Of a DNA stretch of 64,000 bases, positions 1 to 8,588 are shown piece after piece. Source of the DNA: Actinomadura hallensis (GTDB lineage Bacteria > Actinomycetota > Actinomycetes > Streptosporangiales > Streptosporangiaceae); the NCBI RefSeq assembly GCF_006716765.1, contig NZ_VFPO01000001.1, positions 4,340,001-4,404,000 on the forward strand, given 5' to 3'. Made by a program: the position numbers and the translations under genes. The notes beneath the pieces are model-generated. The model made no database searches. It was not told where the DNA came from and saw nothing but the letters and a program-made list of their open reading frames with translations. Every line of letters starts with the position of its first letter. Position 1 is the first letter of the stretch.

Positions 1-973
1 GATCCGGGTCGCCCGCGATGGGGCGGGCCTTCAGCAGGGCTTGGAACTCCCAGGTCTTGGCCCAGCGCTCGTAGTAGGCGCGGTGGCTGGCGAGGGTCCG
101 CACGAGCGGGCCGGCCTTGCCCTCGGGGCGCAGCGCGGCGTCCACCTGCCAGAGCGCGCCCTCCTCGGTGCTGTCCGAGCAGGCCCGCATCATCGCCGAC
201 GCCAGCCGGGCCGCGGTGCGCAGCGCGGCGTCCTCGGGCTCGCCCTCCCTCGCCTCCGCCACGAAGACGACGTCGACGTCGCTGACGTAGTTCAGCTCGC
301 GTCCCCCGGCCTTGCCCATGCCGATGACGGCGAGCCGGCAGGCGCCGTGCCCGGGGACCTCGGCGCGGGCGATCGCGAGGCCCGCCTCCAGCGCGGCGGC
401 GGCGAGGTCGGCCAGCTCCGCGGCGGCCTCGGCGACGTCGGCCATGCCGACGAGGTCGCGTCCCGCCAGGGCGAGGAGCCGCCTGCGGTACGCGACCCGC
501 AGCGCGACGAGGGACCCGGGTCCGTGCCCGGACGCCACCGGCTCCGCGGCGGACGGGTCGGCGCCGACGGCGGCCAGCAGGTCGTCGCGGGGCGGCCCGG
601 CGGGCGGCCCGGCGCCGTCGCGCAGGACCCGCCAGTGGCCGGGGTGCCGGACCAGGTGGTCACCGAGCGCGGCGCTCACGCCGAGGACGGCGAGGAGCCG
701 CTCCCGCGTCCCGGGCTCCCCGGCGAGGGCCTTCCGCAGCCGCGCGCCCTCCCCCTTCTCCCCGGCGGCGGCGAGCAGGCGCAGCAGCCCGCCCAGCGCG
801 AGGTCCGGGTCGGCGGTGCCGCCGAGGGCGTCCAGCAGCTCGTCGCCGGGCCGGTCGCCGTCGCGCTCGGCGTCCCGCAGGAGCCGCTCGGCGCGGGCGG
901 CGTCGGTGAAGCCGAGCCTCGCCAGGCGCCCGGCTAGGGAAGGACGGCGGTCGCTGGTGCGGGACTCGGTCAC
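1..973 (-). CDS. glnE: Bifunctional glutamine synthetase adenylyltransferase/adenylyl-removing enzyme, N-terminal part (3' end outside window)
   Basis: GlnE attaches AMP to, and removes it from, glutamine synthetase according to nitrogen status. The window holds the first 324 codons, read from a GTG at 973. The diagnostic nucleotidyltransferase block GMGKAGGREL lies at residues 218-227 and is followed by SDVD at 231-234, whose two aspartates bind metal in this family. The gene runs off the left edge, so the second (deadenylylating) half cannot be judged. It lies 63 bp downstream of a glutamine synthetase gene in the same direction, the same order as glnA2-glnE in Mycobacterium tuberculosis, so co-transcription is likely. 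I see no strong ribosome binding site at the chosen GTG. Confidence 0.93.
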   Translation of the reverse strand, partial: MTESRTSDRRPSLAGRLARLGFTDAARAERLLRDAERDGDRPGDELLDALGGTADPDLALGGLLRLLAAAGEKGEGARLRKALAGEPGTRERLLAVLGVSAALGDHLVRHPGHWRVLRDGAGPPAGPPRDDLLAAVGADPSAAEPVASGHGPGSLVALRVAYRRRLLALAGRDLVGMADVAEAAAELADLAAAALEAGLAIARAEVPGHGACRLAVIGMGKAGGRELNYVSDVDVVFVAEAREGEPEDAALRTAARLASAMMRACSDSTEEGALWQVDAALRPEGKAGPLVRTLASHRAYYERWAKTWEFQALLKARPIAGDPD

Positions 974-1036
974 GAACTAACCGTAAACCGGCGGGCGATC
1001 CGTGCGGCGGCGAAAAGGCCGCCGAGCGGATCTCGC

Positions 1037-2398
1037 TTACAGGACCGCCAGGAGGCGCTTGCGCTCGAACTCGGTCACCTGGCGCCGGTACTCCTCCCAC
1101 TCCTGGCGCTTGTTGCGCAGGAAGAAGTCGAACACGTGCTCGCCGAGGACGTCGGCCACCAGCTCGCTGCGCTCCATCGCGTGGATGGCCTCGGCCAGAT
1201 CCTGCGGGAGCGGCTCTATTCCGAGGGCCCGCCGCTCGGCGCCGGTGAGCGCCCACACGTCGTCCTCCGCGCCCGGGGGAAGCTCGTACCCCTCCTCGAT
1301 GCCCTTGAGCCCGGCGCCGAGGATCGCCGCGAACGCCAGGTAGGGGTTCGCGGCCGAGTCCAGCGACCGGAACTCGATGCGGGTCGAGTGCCCCTTGTGG
1401 GGCTTGTACATCGGGACGCGCACCAGCGCCGACCTGTTGTTGTGGCCCCAGCAGATGTAGGACGGGGCCTCTCCCCCGGCGCCGGCGGCGGAGCCGACGT
1501 TGCTCCACAGCCGCTTGTAGGAGTTGACCCACTGGTTGCACACCGCGGTGATCTCCGCGGAGTGGCGCAGCAGCCCCGCTATGAACGCCCGGCCGACCTT
1601 GGACAGCTTGTACTCCGCGCCCGGCTCGTAGAAGGCGTTGCGGTCGCCCTCGAACAGCGACATGTGGGTGTGCATGCCCGAGCCCGGGTACTCGGTGAAC
1701 GGCTTCGGCATGAAGGTGGCGTACACGCCCTGCTCCAGCGCGACCTCCTTCATCACCAGCCGGAACGTCATGATGTTGTCGGCGGTGGTGAGCGCGTCGG
1801 CGTACCGGAGGTCGATCTCCTGCTGGCCGGGGGCGCCCTCGTGGTGGCTGTACTCCACCGAGATGCCCATCGCCTCCAGCATCATGATCGCGTTGCGGCG
1901 GAAGTCGTGGGCGGCGCTGTGCGGGGTGTGGTCGAAGTACCCTCCCGCGTCGGCCGGCTCGGGCTCGCGGCCGTCCTCCGGCTTGTCCTTGAGGAGGAAG
2001 AACTCGATCTCGGGGTGGGTGTAGAAGGTGAAGCCGAGGTCGGCCGCCCGCGCCAGCGCCCGCTTGAGGACGTAGCGGGGGTCGGCGAAGCTCGGCGTCC
2101 CGTCCGGCATGAGGATGTCGCAGAACATGCGGCCGACGCCGGGCGACTCCGACCGCCACGGCAGCACCTGGAACGTGGACGGGTCCGGTTTGGCGATCAT
2201 GTCGGCCTCGTACACGCGCGCGAAGCCCTCGATCGCCGACCCGTCGAACCCGATGCCCTCGCTGAACGCGCCCTCCAGTTCGGCGGGGGCGACGGCCACG
2301 GACTTCAGGAACCCGAGCACGTCGGTGAACCACAGCCGGATGAAGCGGATGTCGCGCTCCTCGAGCGTGCGGAGCACGAACTCCTGCTGACGGTCCAA
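1037..2398 (-). CDS. glnA2: Glutamine synthetase, GlnA2-type
   Basis: Belongs to the type I glutamine synthetase fold that makes glutamine from glutamate, ammonia and ATP; members of this GlnA2 branch may have other amine substrates. About 453 aa, with the ligand motif HPEIEFF near residue 128, HHEGAPGQQE near 185, GMHTHMS near 241 and the NRSALVRVP block near 320. A tyrosine in GYELPP (about residue 371) aligns with the adenylylation site of GlnA. Start choice: an ATG at 2404 sits directly against AAGGGAG with no spacer, whereas the TTG two codons later (2398) has GGGAG six bases upstream and gives the N-terminus MDRQQEFVLRTLEER shared with mycobacterial GlnA2, so TTG is preferred. glnE follows downstream. 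Confidence 0.93.
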   Translation of the reverse strand: MDRQQEFVLRTLEERDIRFIRLWFTDVLGFLKSVAVAPAELEGAFSEGIGFDGSAIEGFARVYEADMIAKPDPSTFQVLPWRSESPGVGRMFCDILMPDGTPSFADPRYVLKRALARAADLGFTFYTHPEIEFFLLKDKPEDGREPEPADAGGYFDHTPHSAAHDFRRNAIMMLEAMGISVEYSHHEGAPGQQEIDLRYADALTTADNIMTFRLVMKEVALEQGVYATFMPKPFTEYPGSGMHTHMSLFEGDRNAFYEPGAEYKLSKVGRAFIAGLLRHSAEITAVCNQWVNSYKRLWSNVGSAAGAGGEAPSYICWGHNNRSALVRVPMYKPHKGHSTRIEFRSLDSAANPYLAFAAILGAGLKGIEEGYELPPGAEDDVWALTGAERRALGIEPLPQDLAEAIHAMERSELVADVLGEHVFDFFLRNKRQEWEEYRRQVTEFERKRLLAVL

Positions 2399-2404
2399 AG
2401 CCAT

Positions 2405-2794
2405 CTCCCTTGGTGCTGCGCTGCCTGCCGGCCCTGCCCGGCCGGTGACGCGGGGCGCGACGCGTGCCGGCCGTCGGCCGGTCCGGCCCACCTTGCAGTA
2501 TGCCCGGCCGCTGTTACCGCGACGTTACGCGTTCCCCCGCCCTGAACGGAACATATCCGACTGCCCCGCCCGGCGGCCGGTGCGACGGCGGACTCGTGCG
2601 CGGACTTCGCCCGGCGGCTTCGCTCGGCCGTTTCGTACGGCTGCTCTTGCACGGCGGCCTAGTGCGCCCGCTTCGCCCGGCGGGCCCGGCGACGGGGGCG
2701 TCCGGACAGGGCGCCCCGCGGCCGGGCGCACCGTTGACGATCCCGCGCATCCGTTTCCCGAATCTTGACGTGCCGACCATGGAGCCCGCAGACG
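2405..2794. other. Divergent intergenic region, glnA2 / terpene synthase
   Basis: About 390 bp without a convincing gene. It holds the GlnR-like box and presumed glnA2 promoter. The stretch 2575-2690 is imperfectly self-similar (repeated cttcgcccggcgg core) but I see no clear promoter for the terpene synthase. Confidence 0.5.
2497..2528 (-). promoter_or_regulatory. Candidate GlnR box and -10 element upstream of glnA2
   Basis: On the minus strand two GTAAC half-sites are separated by exactly six bases (2513-2528), matching the actinobacterial GlnR pattern GTnAC-n6-GnAAC. A CATACT hexamer at 2497-2502 lies where a -10 box would be if the GlnR site covered the -35 region. It is about 100 bp upstream of the glutamine synthetase start, which fits nitrogen control. 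This is pattern matching only. Confidence 0.6.
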
Positions 2795-3838
2795 ATGATC
2801 ATTAACGTGGGCGGTGTCGTGGACATCTCCCTTCTCTTCTCGATGAGCGACCGGGTGCCCGCGCTGGCCACGCCGTCGGCCATGCACCCCGAGTCGTGGC
2901 AGCTGGGCGCGCAGGTGGAGACCTGGGCGCGCGGCCGGGGGCTGGTGCTCGGGGATCCGGACACCTCGCCCCTGGGCCGGGCCCGTTGCGAGCGGCTCGC
3001 CGCGCGGATCTTCCCGTCCGCGGACCTGGCCGCCGTCGAGCTGTTCGCGCGGTGGCTCACCTGGACGCTCGCGCTCGACGACACCATGGACCACCCGCCG
3101 CTCGCCGACAGCGGCAGCGCGGTCCACGCCCTGTACGACGACCTGCTGCGCGCCATGCGGCGCGGCCACGCGCGGCCGGGGGCGCGGCCGCTGGAGGGCG
3201 CGCTGGTGGAGCTGTGGCAGGCCACGTCCAAGGGGATGAGCCGCGACTGGCGCCGCCGGTTCATGCTGCACCTGGAGGCGCACCGGGACGGCTGCGCGGA
3301 GGAGTCGGTCAACCGCCGCATCCGGCACGTCCCGACCGAGAAGGAGTTCCCGCCGCTGCGGCGCCGGGCGTGCGGGCCGTTCCTGTACGACCTCGTGGAG
3401 CCCGTCCTCGGCGTCGAGCTGCCCGGGCGGCTGCTGCGGACGCCGCGGTGGAAGACGCTCGCGGACGGCATCGCCGACGTGGTGGCCTGGTCCAACGACC
3501 TCGCGTCCCACGACCTGGAGGCGGCGCGCGGCGACAACCACGACCTTCCCGCCGTCCTGGCCAGGGCGCAGGGGGTGGACGCCGAGCAGGCGGCCGCCGC
3601 CGTCGCCGACCGGATCGCGGACCGCCTGGAGGAGGCCTGGACGGCGGCGCGCCGGCTCCCCGAGATGCTCGACCGGCTGGAGCTGACCGTCGCGCAGCGC
3701 TCCGCCGCCGCCCAGGTCGTCAAGGCCCTGCTGGCCACGCCCCGCGCCCACCTGGACTGGCTGGCCGAGTCGGGCCGCTACGAGCCCCCCGCCGGCCCGG
3801 GTCCGCTGCGCCTGGACGCCCTCGCCTCGCTCCGGTGA
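2795..3838 (+). CDS. Class I terpene synthase (cyclase)
   Basis: A stand-alone bacterial terpene cyclase of 347 aa that would ionise an isoprenyl diphosphate (farnesyl or geranyl type) and cyclise it. The Mg2+-binding aspartate-rich motif DDTMD is at residues 95-99, the NSE triad NDLASHDLE at 234-242, a candidate pyrophosphate-sensor arginine cluster at 189-191, and the C-terminal RY pair at 328-329. All catalytic elements are present, so it should be active; the product cannot be read from sequence. The ATG at 2795 has GGAG about ten bases upstream; a TTG 30 bp earlier is less likely. No prenyltransferase, P450 or other tailoring gene lies next to it. nadE follows 79 bp downstream. Confidence 0.9.
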   Translation: MIINVGGVVDISLLFSMSDRVPALATPSAMHPESWQLGAQVETWARGRGLVLGDPDTSPLGRARCERLAARIFPSADLAAVELFARWLTWTLALDDTMDHPPLADSGSAVHALYDDLLRAMRRGHARPGARPLEGALVELWQATSKGMSRDWRRRFMLHLEAHRDGCAEESVNRRIRHVPTEKEFPPLRRRACGPFLYDLVEPVLGVELPGRLLRTPRWKTLADGIADVVAWSNDLASHDLEAARGDNHDLPAVLARAQGVDAEQAAAAVADRIADRLEEAWTAARRLPEMLDRLELTVAQRSAAAQVVKALLATPRAHLDWLAESGRYEPPAGPGPLRLDALASLR

Positions 3839-3871
3839 GCATCAAACGGCGGGGCGCGCCCGGACAGCACT

Positions 3872-3890
3872 TTTCGTCACAACGACGAAA
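3872..3890. promoter_or_regulatory. Inverted repeat upstream of nadE
   Basis: TTTCGTC and GACGAAA form a perfect 7-bp inverted repeat around ACAAC, 28 bp before the nadE start and 34 bp after the terpene synthase stop. The AT-rich arms stand out from the surrounding GC-rich DNA. It could be an operator in the nadE promoter or the hairpin of a terminator; no T-tract follows. Confidence 0.4.
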
Positions 3891-3917
3891 CCGGATCCCG
3901 AGAATTATCCTTGGACC

Positions 3918-5702
3918 GTGGCTCAGCTCAGGATCGCGCTCGCGCAGGTGAACTCGACCGTCGGCGACCTCGACGGGAACGCCGACAGGATCGTCGACTG
4001 GGCCCGGCGGGCCTCCGACGCGGGAGCGCACCTGGTCGCCTTCCCCGAGATGACGCTGACCGGGTACCCGGTGGAGGACCTCGCCCTGCGCGCGTCCTTC
4101 GTCGAGGCGTCCCGGCGCGCCCTGGAGCGCCTCGCCCGCAGGCTCGCCGACGAGGGCCTCGGCGACCTGCCCGTCGTCGTCGGATACCTCGACCGCCGCG
4201 CGGCCGCGCTCGTGCGGGCCGGGCAGCCCGCCGGGGCACCGCTCGACGGGGCGGCGTGGCTGCACCGCGGCGAGGTGCTGGTGCGGTCGGCCAAGCACCA
4301 CCTCCCCAACTACGGCGTGTTCGACGAGTACCGCATCTTCGTGCGCGGCGACCGGCTGCCCGTCGTCCGCGTGCACGGCGTCGACGTCGCCACCGTCGTC
4401 TGCGAGGACCTCTGGCAGGACGGCGGGCCCGTCAGCGTCACCCGCTCCTCGGGGGCCGGGCTGCTGCTCGCCCTCAACGCCTCCCCGTACGAGCGCGACA
4501 AGGACGACGTCCGCCTGGAGCTGTGCGCCCGCCGCGCCCGCGAGGCCGGCTGCGCCCTCGCCTACGTCAACCTCGTCGGCGGCCAGGACGAGCTCGTCTT
4601 CGACGGCGACTCCGTCGTCGTCGGCGCCGACGGCACGCTCCTCGCCCGCGCGCCCCGCTTCGTCGAGCACCTCCTCGTCACCGACCTCGCGCTGCCCGCC
4701 GCCGGCCCCGCCCCGGCGGACCGCGCGCAGGTCGACGCGCGGGACGGCACAACGATCACGATCGAGCGGCACGTCGCGTCCCCCGATCCGGTGCCCGCCT
4801 ACCCGGTCGAGCCGCAGACCGTCGCCGAGCCGCTGGAAGACCTCGCCGAGGTGTACGCCGCGCTCGTCCTCGGGACCCGCGACTACGTGAGCAAGAACGG
4901 GTTCCGGTCCGTCGTCCTGGGCCTGTCCGGCGGCATCGACTCCGCCCTCGTCGCCACCATCGCCTCCGACGCCGTCGGGCCGGAGAACGTCCACGCCGTC
5001 CTGCTGCCGAGCCGCTACTCCTCCGAGGGCTCGGTCATCGACGCGGAGGACCTCGTGAAGCGGCAGGGGATCAGCTCCCGGATCGTGCCGATCGCCGGGA
5101 TGGTCGAGGCGTTCGAGGCCCAGCTCGACCTGCACGGCCTCGCCGCCGAGAACCTCCAGGCCCGCATCCGCGCCAACGTCTGGATGGCCCTGTCGAACGA
5201 GCACGGCCACCTCGTCCTCACCGGAGGCAACAAGAGCGAGCTGGCCACCGGGTACTCCACCCTCTACGGCGACTCGGCGGGCGGCTTCGCCCCCATCAAG
5301 GACGTCTTCAAGCTCACCGTGTGGGAGCTCGCCCGCTGGCGCAACGCCCGGAACCGCTCCGGCCTGCCGTTCCTGCACCCGTTCGCCGAGGAGCCGATCC
5401 CCGAGGCGATCATCGAGAAGGAGCCGTCCGCGGAGCTGCGGCCCGGGCAGCGCGACACCGACAGCCTGCCGCCGTACTCGGTGCTCGACCCCCTCCTGAG
5501 CGACTACGTCGAACGCGACATGGGGCGCGACGCCCTGGTGGCCGCGGGCCACGCCCCCGCGCTCGTCGACCGCGTCATCCGCCTGGTCGACATCGCCGAG
5601 TACAAGCGCCGCCAGTACCCGCCCGGCCCCAAGATCACGCCGAAGAACTTCGGCCGCGACCGCCGTCTCCCCATCACCAACCGCTGGCGCGAGAACCCCT
5701 GA
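3918..5702 (+). CDS. nadE: Glutamine-dependent NAD+ synthetase
   Basis: Catalyses the last step of NAD+ synthesis: nicotinic acid adenine dinucleotide is amidated with ammonia taken from glutamine, using ATP. The 594-aa protein has an N-terminal nitrilase-type glutaminase domain with catalytic triad E44 (FPEM), K126 (AKHHLPN) and C162 (VVCEDLW), and a C-terminal NAD synthase domain with the ATP-pyrophosphatase loop SGGIDS at 337-342. Length and domain order are normal for the two-domain bacterial enzyme. The start is GTG at 3918, giving MAQLRIALAQ, which is the beginning of the nitrilase fold. It converges on the phosphatase gene with a 33-bp gap. Confidence 0.96.
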   Translation: MAQLRIALAQVNSTVGDLDGNADRIVDWARRASDAGAHLVAFPEMTLTGYPVEDLALRASFVEASRRALERLARRLADEGLGDLPVVVGYLDRRAAALVRAGQPAGAPLDGAAWLHRGEVLVRSAKHHLPNYGVFDEYRIFVRGDRLPVVRVHGVDVATVVCEDLWQDGGPVSVTRSSGAGLLLALNASPYERDKDDVRLELCARRAREAGCALAYVNLVGGQDELVFDGDSVVVGADGTLLARAPRFVEHLLVTDLALPAAGPAPADRAQVDARDGTTITIERHVASPDPVPAYPVEPQTVAEPLEDLAEVYAALVLGTRDYVSKNGFRSVVLGLSGGIDSALVATIASDAVGPENVHAVLLPSRYSSEGSVIDAEDLVKRQGISSRIVPIAGMVEAFEAQLDLHGLAAENLQARIRANVWMALSNEHGHLVLTGGNKSELATGYSTLYGDSAGGFAPIKDVFKLTVWELARWRNARNRSGLPFLHPFAEEPIPEAIIEKEPSAELRPGQRDTDSLPPYSVLDPLLSDYVERDMGRDALVAAGHAPALVDRVIRLVDIAEYKRRQYPPGPKITPKNFGRDRRLPITNRWRENP

Positions 5703-5735
5703 CCCGACGCTCCCGGGCCCGGCCGCCCCGCGGGA

Positions 5736-7853
5736 TCACTCGCGGTGGTGGCTCTCCCCCGGCCAGGCCTCGCCGGGCCAGCCGGAGACCTGCTTGGACG
5801 CGTCGGGGTCGACGCCGGGGACGGTCTGCTCGCACCAGACGACCTTGCCGGCGGCGGTGCGGCGGGTGCCCCAGCGGTGGGCGAGCTGGCTGACGACCAG
5901 CAGCCCCCGGCCGTTCTCGTCGTCGTCCTCGGCGCGGCGGAGCCGCGGCAGCGCCGCGGACCTGTCCAGGACCTCGCAGACGAGGGTGCGCTCCAGCAGC
6001 AGCCGCAGCTCGATCGGGCCGGGCGCGTAGCGCAGCGCGTTGGTGATCAGCTCGGACGCGAGCAGCTCGGTGGTGTACTGCAGCTCCTCCAGGCCCCACT
6101 CCTCCAGGCGGGTGCGGACGAGCCCGCGGGCGCGGCGGACGGCGGCCGGGTCGGCGGGCAGCGTCCAGGAGGCGTACTGGTCCTCGGGGAGGCGGCGCAG
6201 GCGGGCGATCAGGACGGCGATGTCGTCGCGGTGCTGGTCGGCGTACACGCCCGCGAGGGTCGCCTTGGCGAGGTCCTCCATCGGGCGGTCGACGGAGTCG
6301 GGGCCGAAGATCTTCTGGAGGCGGGCGAGGCCGTCGTCGATGTCGCGGCCGCGGTTCTCCACGAGGCCGTCGGTGTAGATGACGAAGAGGCTGCCGTCCT
6401 CGACGGTGAACTCGCGGCTCTCGATGGCGGCGCCGCCGGCGACGCCGAGCGGCGGAGCGGGCGGGACCTGGAGGAACTCGTTGTCGCCCGCCGGGCCGGC
6501 CAGCAGCGGCGGCAGGTGCCCCGCGGACGCGATCTCGATGGTGCCGGTCGTCGCGTCGTACACCGCGTACACGCACGTCGCGAAGTGCGGCTCCGTCTCG
6601 CCCAGCTCGATCATCAGCTCGTGCATGACGTGCAGCGCGTCGGCGGGCGGCAGCTCCAGGTTCGCCAGCGTGTGCAGCGCGGTGCGCAGCCGCCCCATCG
6701 TGACCGCGGCGCGGACGCCGTGCCCGGCGACGTCGCCGACGATGAGGGCGACGCGGGCGCCCGGCAGCGCTATGGACTCGTACCAGTCGCCGCCGACCTC
6801 GACGAGCTTGCTGCCCGGCAGGTAGCGGTGCCGCACCTCGACCGACGACGGCGCCGACAGCCGGTTCGGCAGCAGGCTGCGCTGGAGGGCGAGCGCGGTG
6901 GCGCGCTCGCGGCTGAACCGCCGCGCGTTGTCGATGACGATCGCGGCGCGGGTGGCGAACTCCATCCCGATCTCGACGTCGTAGGCGTCGAACTTGCGGA
7001 ACCCGGGCACGCGGGTGCAGGCGATGAAGCCGAGCAGGGTGTCGCGGGCGATCATCGGCAGCAGCACCATCGACACGTCCGACAGCAGCTCGCCGGCCGG
7101 GCCGCGCCGCCACCGCCGGGCGATGTCGGCCGCGGCGCCCGCGTCGACGTGCGGCAGATGGACGGGCCGGGCCGTCTCCATGACCTGCCGGTACGGGGTG
7201 CCCTCCGGGAACACGAGGACCTCCCCGACGGGGAACGTGGACGTCCACGCCGCGTTGCCGTCGTCGGAGGTGACGGCGATGCGGCGCAGCACCGCCGAGC
7301 CGGACTCGCTGTGCACCTCGTCGGCGGCGACGAGGCTCTCCAGCACCAGCACCGACGCCGCGTTGCAGTAGTGCGGGACGACGACCTCGACGAGCTTGCG
7401 GGCCGACTGGTCGAGGTCGAGGGACGCGCCGAACCGGGTGACCTGGTCGTCCATCAGCGCGCGCCGCATGAGGGCCGGGTCCTGGTAGCGCTCGCTCGGC
7501 GGCAGCGCGACCCGCACGTACAGCAGGGCGGCGGGCCCGGCGGCCGGGTCGCCGCCGACCATCGGCTGCGCGGTGACCACGGCGTCGGCGGACGAGCCGT
7601 CGCCGCGCAGCACGGTCATCACCCCGTTGCGCTCCTGGCCGCCGTCCTTGGCCTCGAGGAGGGCGTCGAGCTCGGCCTTGGCCTCCTCCCCCACCAGGTC
7701 GGTGGCGGGACGGCCGATGAGGTCCTCCGGGTCGCGGCCGAGGACCTTCCGGGCGTTGGGCCCGCACTGGACGATCCGTCGGGAACCGTCGATGCCCAGC
7801 ACAAGGGTCCGGGACGCGGAATCGGTGGCGGGCGCATCGCCACGCGGCGCCAT
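5736..7853 (-). CDS. SpoIIE-type serine/threonine phosphatase with PAS, GAF and HATPase domains
   Basis: A 705-aa signalling protein of the kind that controls sigma factors through anti-sigma antagonists in actinomycetes. Order: a PAS-like domain (about 15-115), a GAF domain (about 140-310), a PP2C/SpoIIE phosphatase domain with metal-binding GGDWYE (354-359), GDVAGHG (373-379), YTDGLVE and DDIAVL, and a C-terminal GHKL/HATPase domain with the N-box ELITNALRYA, typical of RsbW-like anti-sigma kinases. There are no membrane segments, so it is probably cytoplasmic. Start at ATG 7853, with AGGTGA eight bases upstream; a GTG four codons earlier is possible. It stands alone with no partner sigma or STAS gene nearby. 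Confidence 0.9.
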   Translation of the reverse strand: MAPRGDAPATDSASRTLVLGIDGSRRIVQCGPNARKVLGRDPEDLIGRPATDLVGEEAKAELDALLEAKDGGQERNGVMTVLRGDGSSADAVVTAQPMVGGDPAAGPAALLYVRVALPPSERYQDPALMRRALMDDQVTRFGASLDLDQSARKLVEVVVPHYCNAASVLVLESLVAADEVHSESGSAVLRRIAVTSDDGNAAWTSTFPVGEVLVFPEGTPYRQVMETARPVHLPHVDAGAAADIARRWRRGPAGELLSDVSMVLLPMIARDTLLGFIACTRVPGFRKFDAYDVEIGMEFATRAAIVIDNARRFSRERATALALQRSLLPNRLSAPSSVEVRHRYLPGSKLVEVGGDWYESIALPGARVALIVGDVAGHGVRAAVTMGRLRTALHTLANLELPPADALHVMHELMIELGETEPHFATCVYAVYDATTGTIEIASAGHLPPLLAGPAGDNEFLQVPPAPPLGVAGGAAIESREFTVEDGSLFVIYTDGLVENRGRDIDDGLARLQKIFGPDSVDRPMEDLAKATLAGVYADQHRDDIAVLIARLRRLPEDQYASWTLPADPAAVRRARGLVRTRLEEWGLEELQYTTELLASELITNALRYAPGPIELRLLLERTLVCEVLDRSAALPRLRRAEDDDENGRGLLVVSQLAHRWGTRRTAAGKVVWCEQTVPGVDPDASKQVSGWPGEAWPGESHHRE

Positions 7854-7999
7854 CACTGATCTCACCTGACGCGCTCCAGACAGCCGGTCGTCTACGCACT
7901 ACCCAGCGCCAGTATGGGGCATGACCCCGTTTCGATGGGAGAAGATCACGCTTACCGAGCCGAAATCGGTTCGGCATTCGGCGCATTTCACTACCGTTT

Positions 8000-8587
8000 T
8001 CACTCCCGTGCGCGGGCGACGCCCTGGAAAAGCGCGTCGACGACGGCTTCGGCGTAACCGTCCGGGAACGATTCGCGGGGGTTCCTCGGCGTGAGCGCTC
8101 CGATCAGCATCGACATCGCGACCTCGATGTCGAGGTCGGCCCGCAGCTCCCCCGTCTCGACGCCGCGGACGAGCACCTCCCGGACCATCGCGCACCGCGG
8201 CTCGATGACGTCCTTCCTGTAGCGGGCGTACAGCTCGGGGTGCTTCTCGGCGCCGCCGAGGACGTTCCAGAAGGACCGCAGGTGCCCGCGTCCCCGCTCG
8301 TCGGCGAGCGCGCGGGCGATCTCGGTGAGGTCCTGCCGGGCCGACGCGCCGGACGGCCGCGGCAGCGGGGCCTTCGCCGAGCCCAGCGCGTCCACGATCA
8401 GCGCGTCCTTGCTGGGCCAGCGGCGGTAGATGGTGGTCTTGCCGACGCCGGCGCGGGCGGCGACCGCCTCGATGGACACCCCCGCCACGCCCGGCTCCCG
8501 CGCGAGCAGGTCGAGGGTCGCCTCCAGGATCGCCTTCTCGGCCCGCTCGCTGCGGGGCCGCCCGGGCCCGCGGCCGGTGGCGGTCAT
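8000..8587 (-). CDS. TetR/AcrR family repressor of the adjacent efflux pump
   Basis: A 195-aa TetR-family DNA-binding protein. The N-terminal helix-turn-helix reads VSIEAVAARAGVGKTTIYRRWPSK, followed by a ligand-binding domain with no recognisable signature. ATG 8587 is preferred because the upstream efflux-pump gene stops at 8589, so the two are nearly contiguous in one operon, with a GGGGAG stretch just before the start. The arrangement implies that the protein represses its own operon and is released when it binds a substrate of the pump. A palindrome at 10251-10265 is the likely operator. Confidence 0.9.
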   Translation of the reverse strand: MTATGRGPGRPRSERAEKAILEATLDLLAREPGVAGVSIEAVAARAGVGKTTIYRRWPSKDALIVDALGSAKAPLPRPSGASARQDLTEIARALADERGRGHLRSFWNVLGGAEKHPELYARYRKDVIEPRCAMVREVLVRGVETGELRADLDIEVAMSMLIGALTPRNPRESFPDGYAEAVVDALFQGVARARE

Positions 8588-8588
8588 C

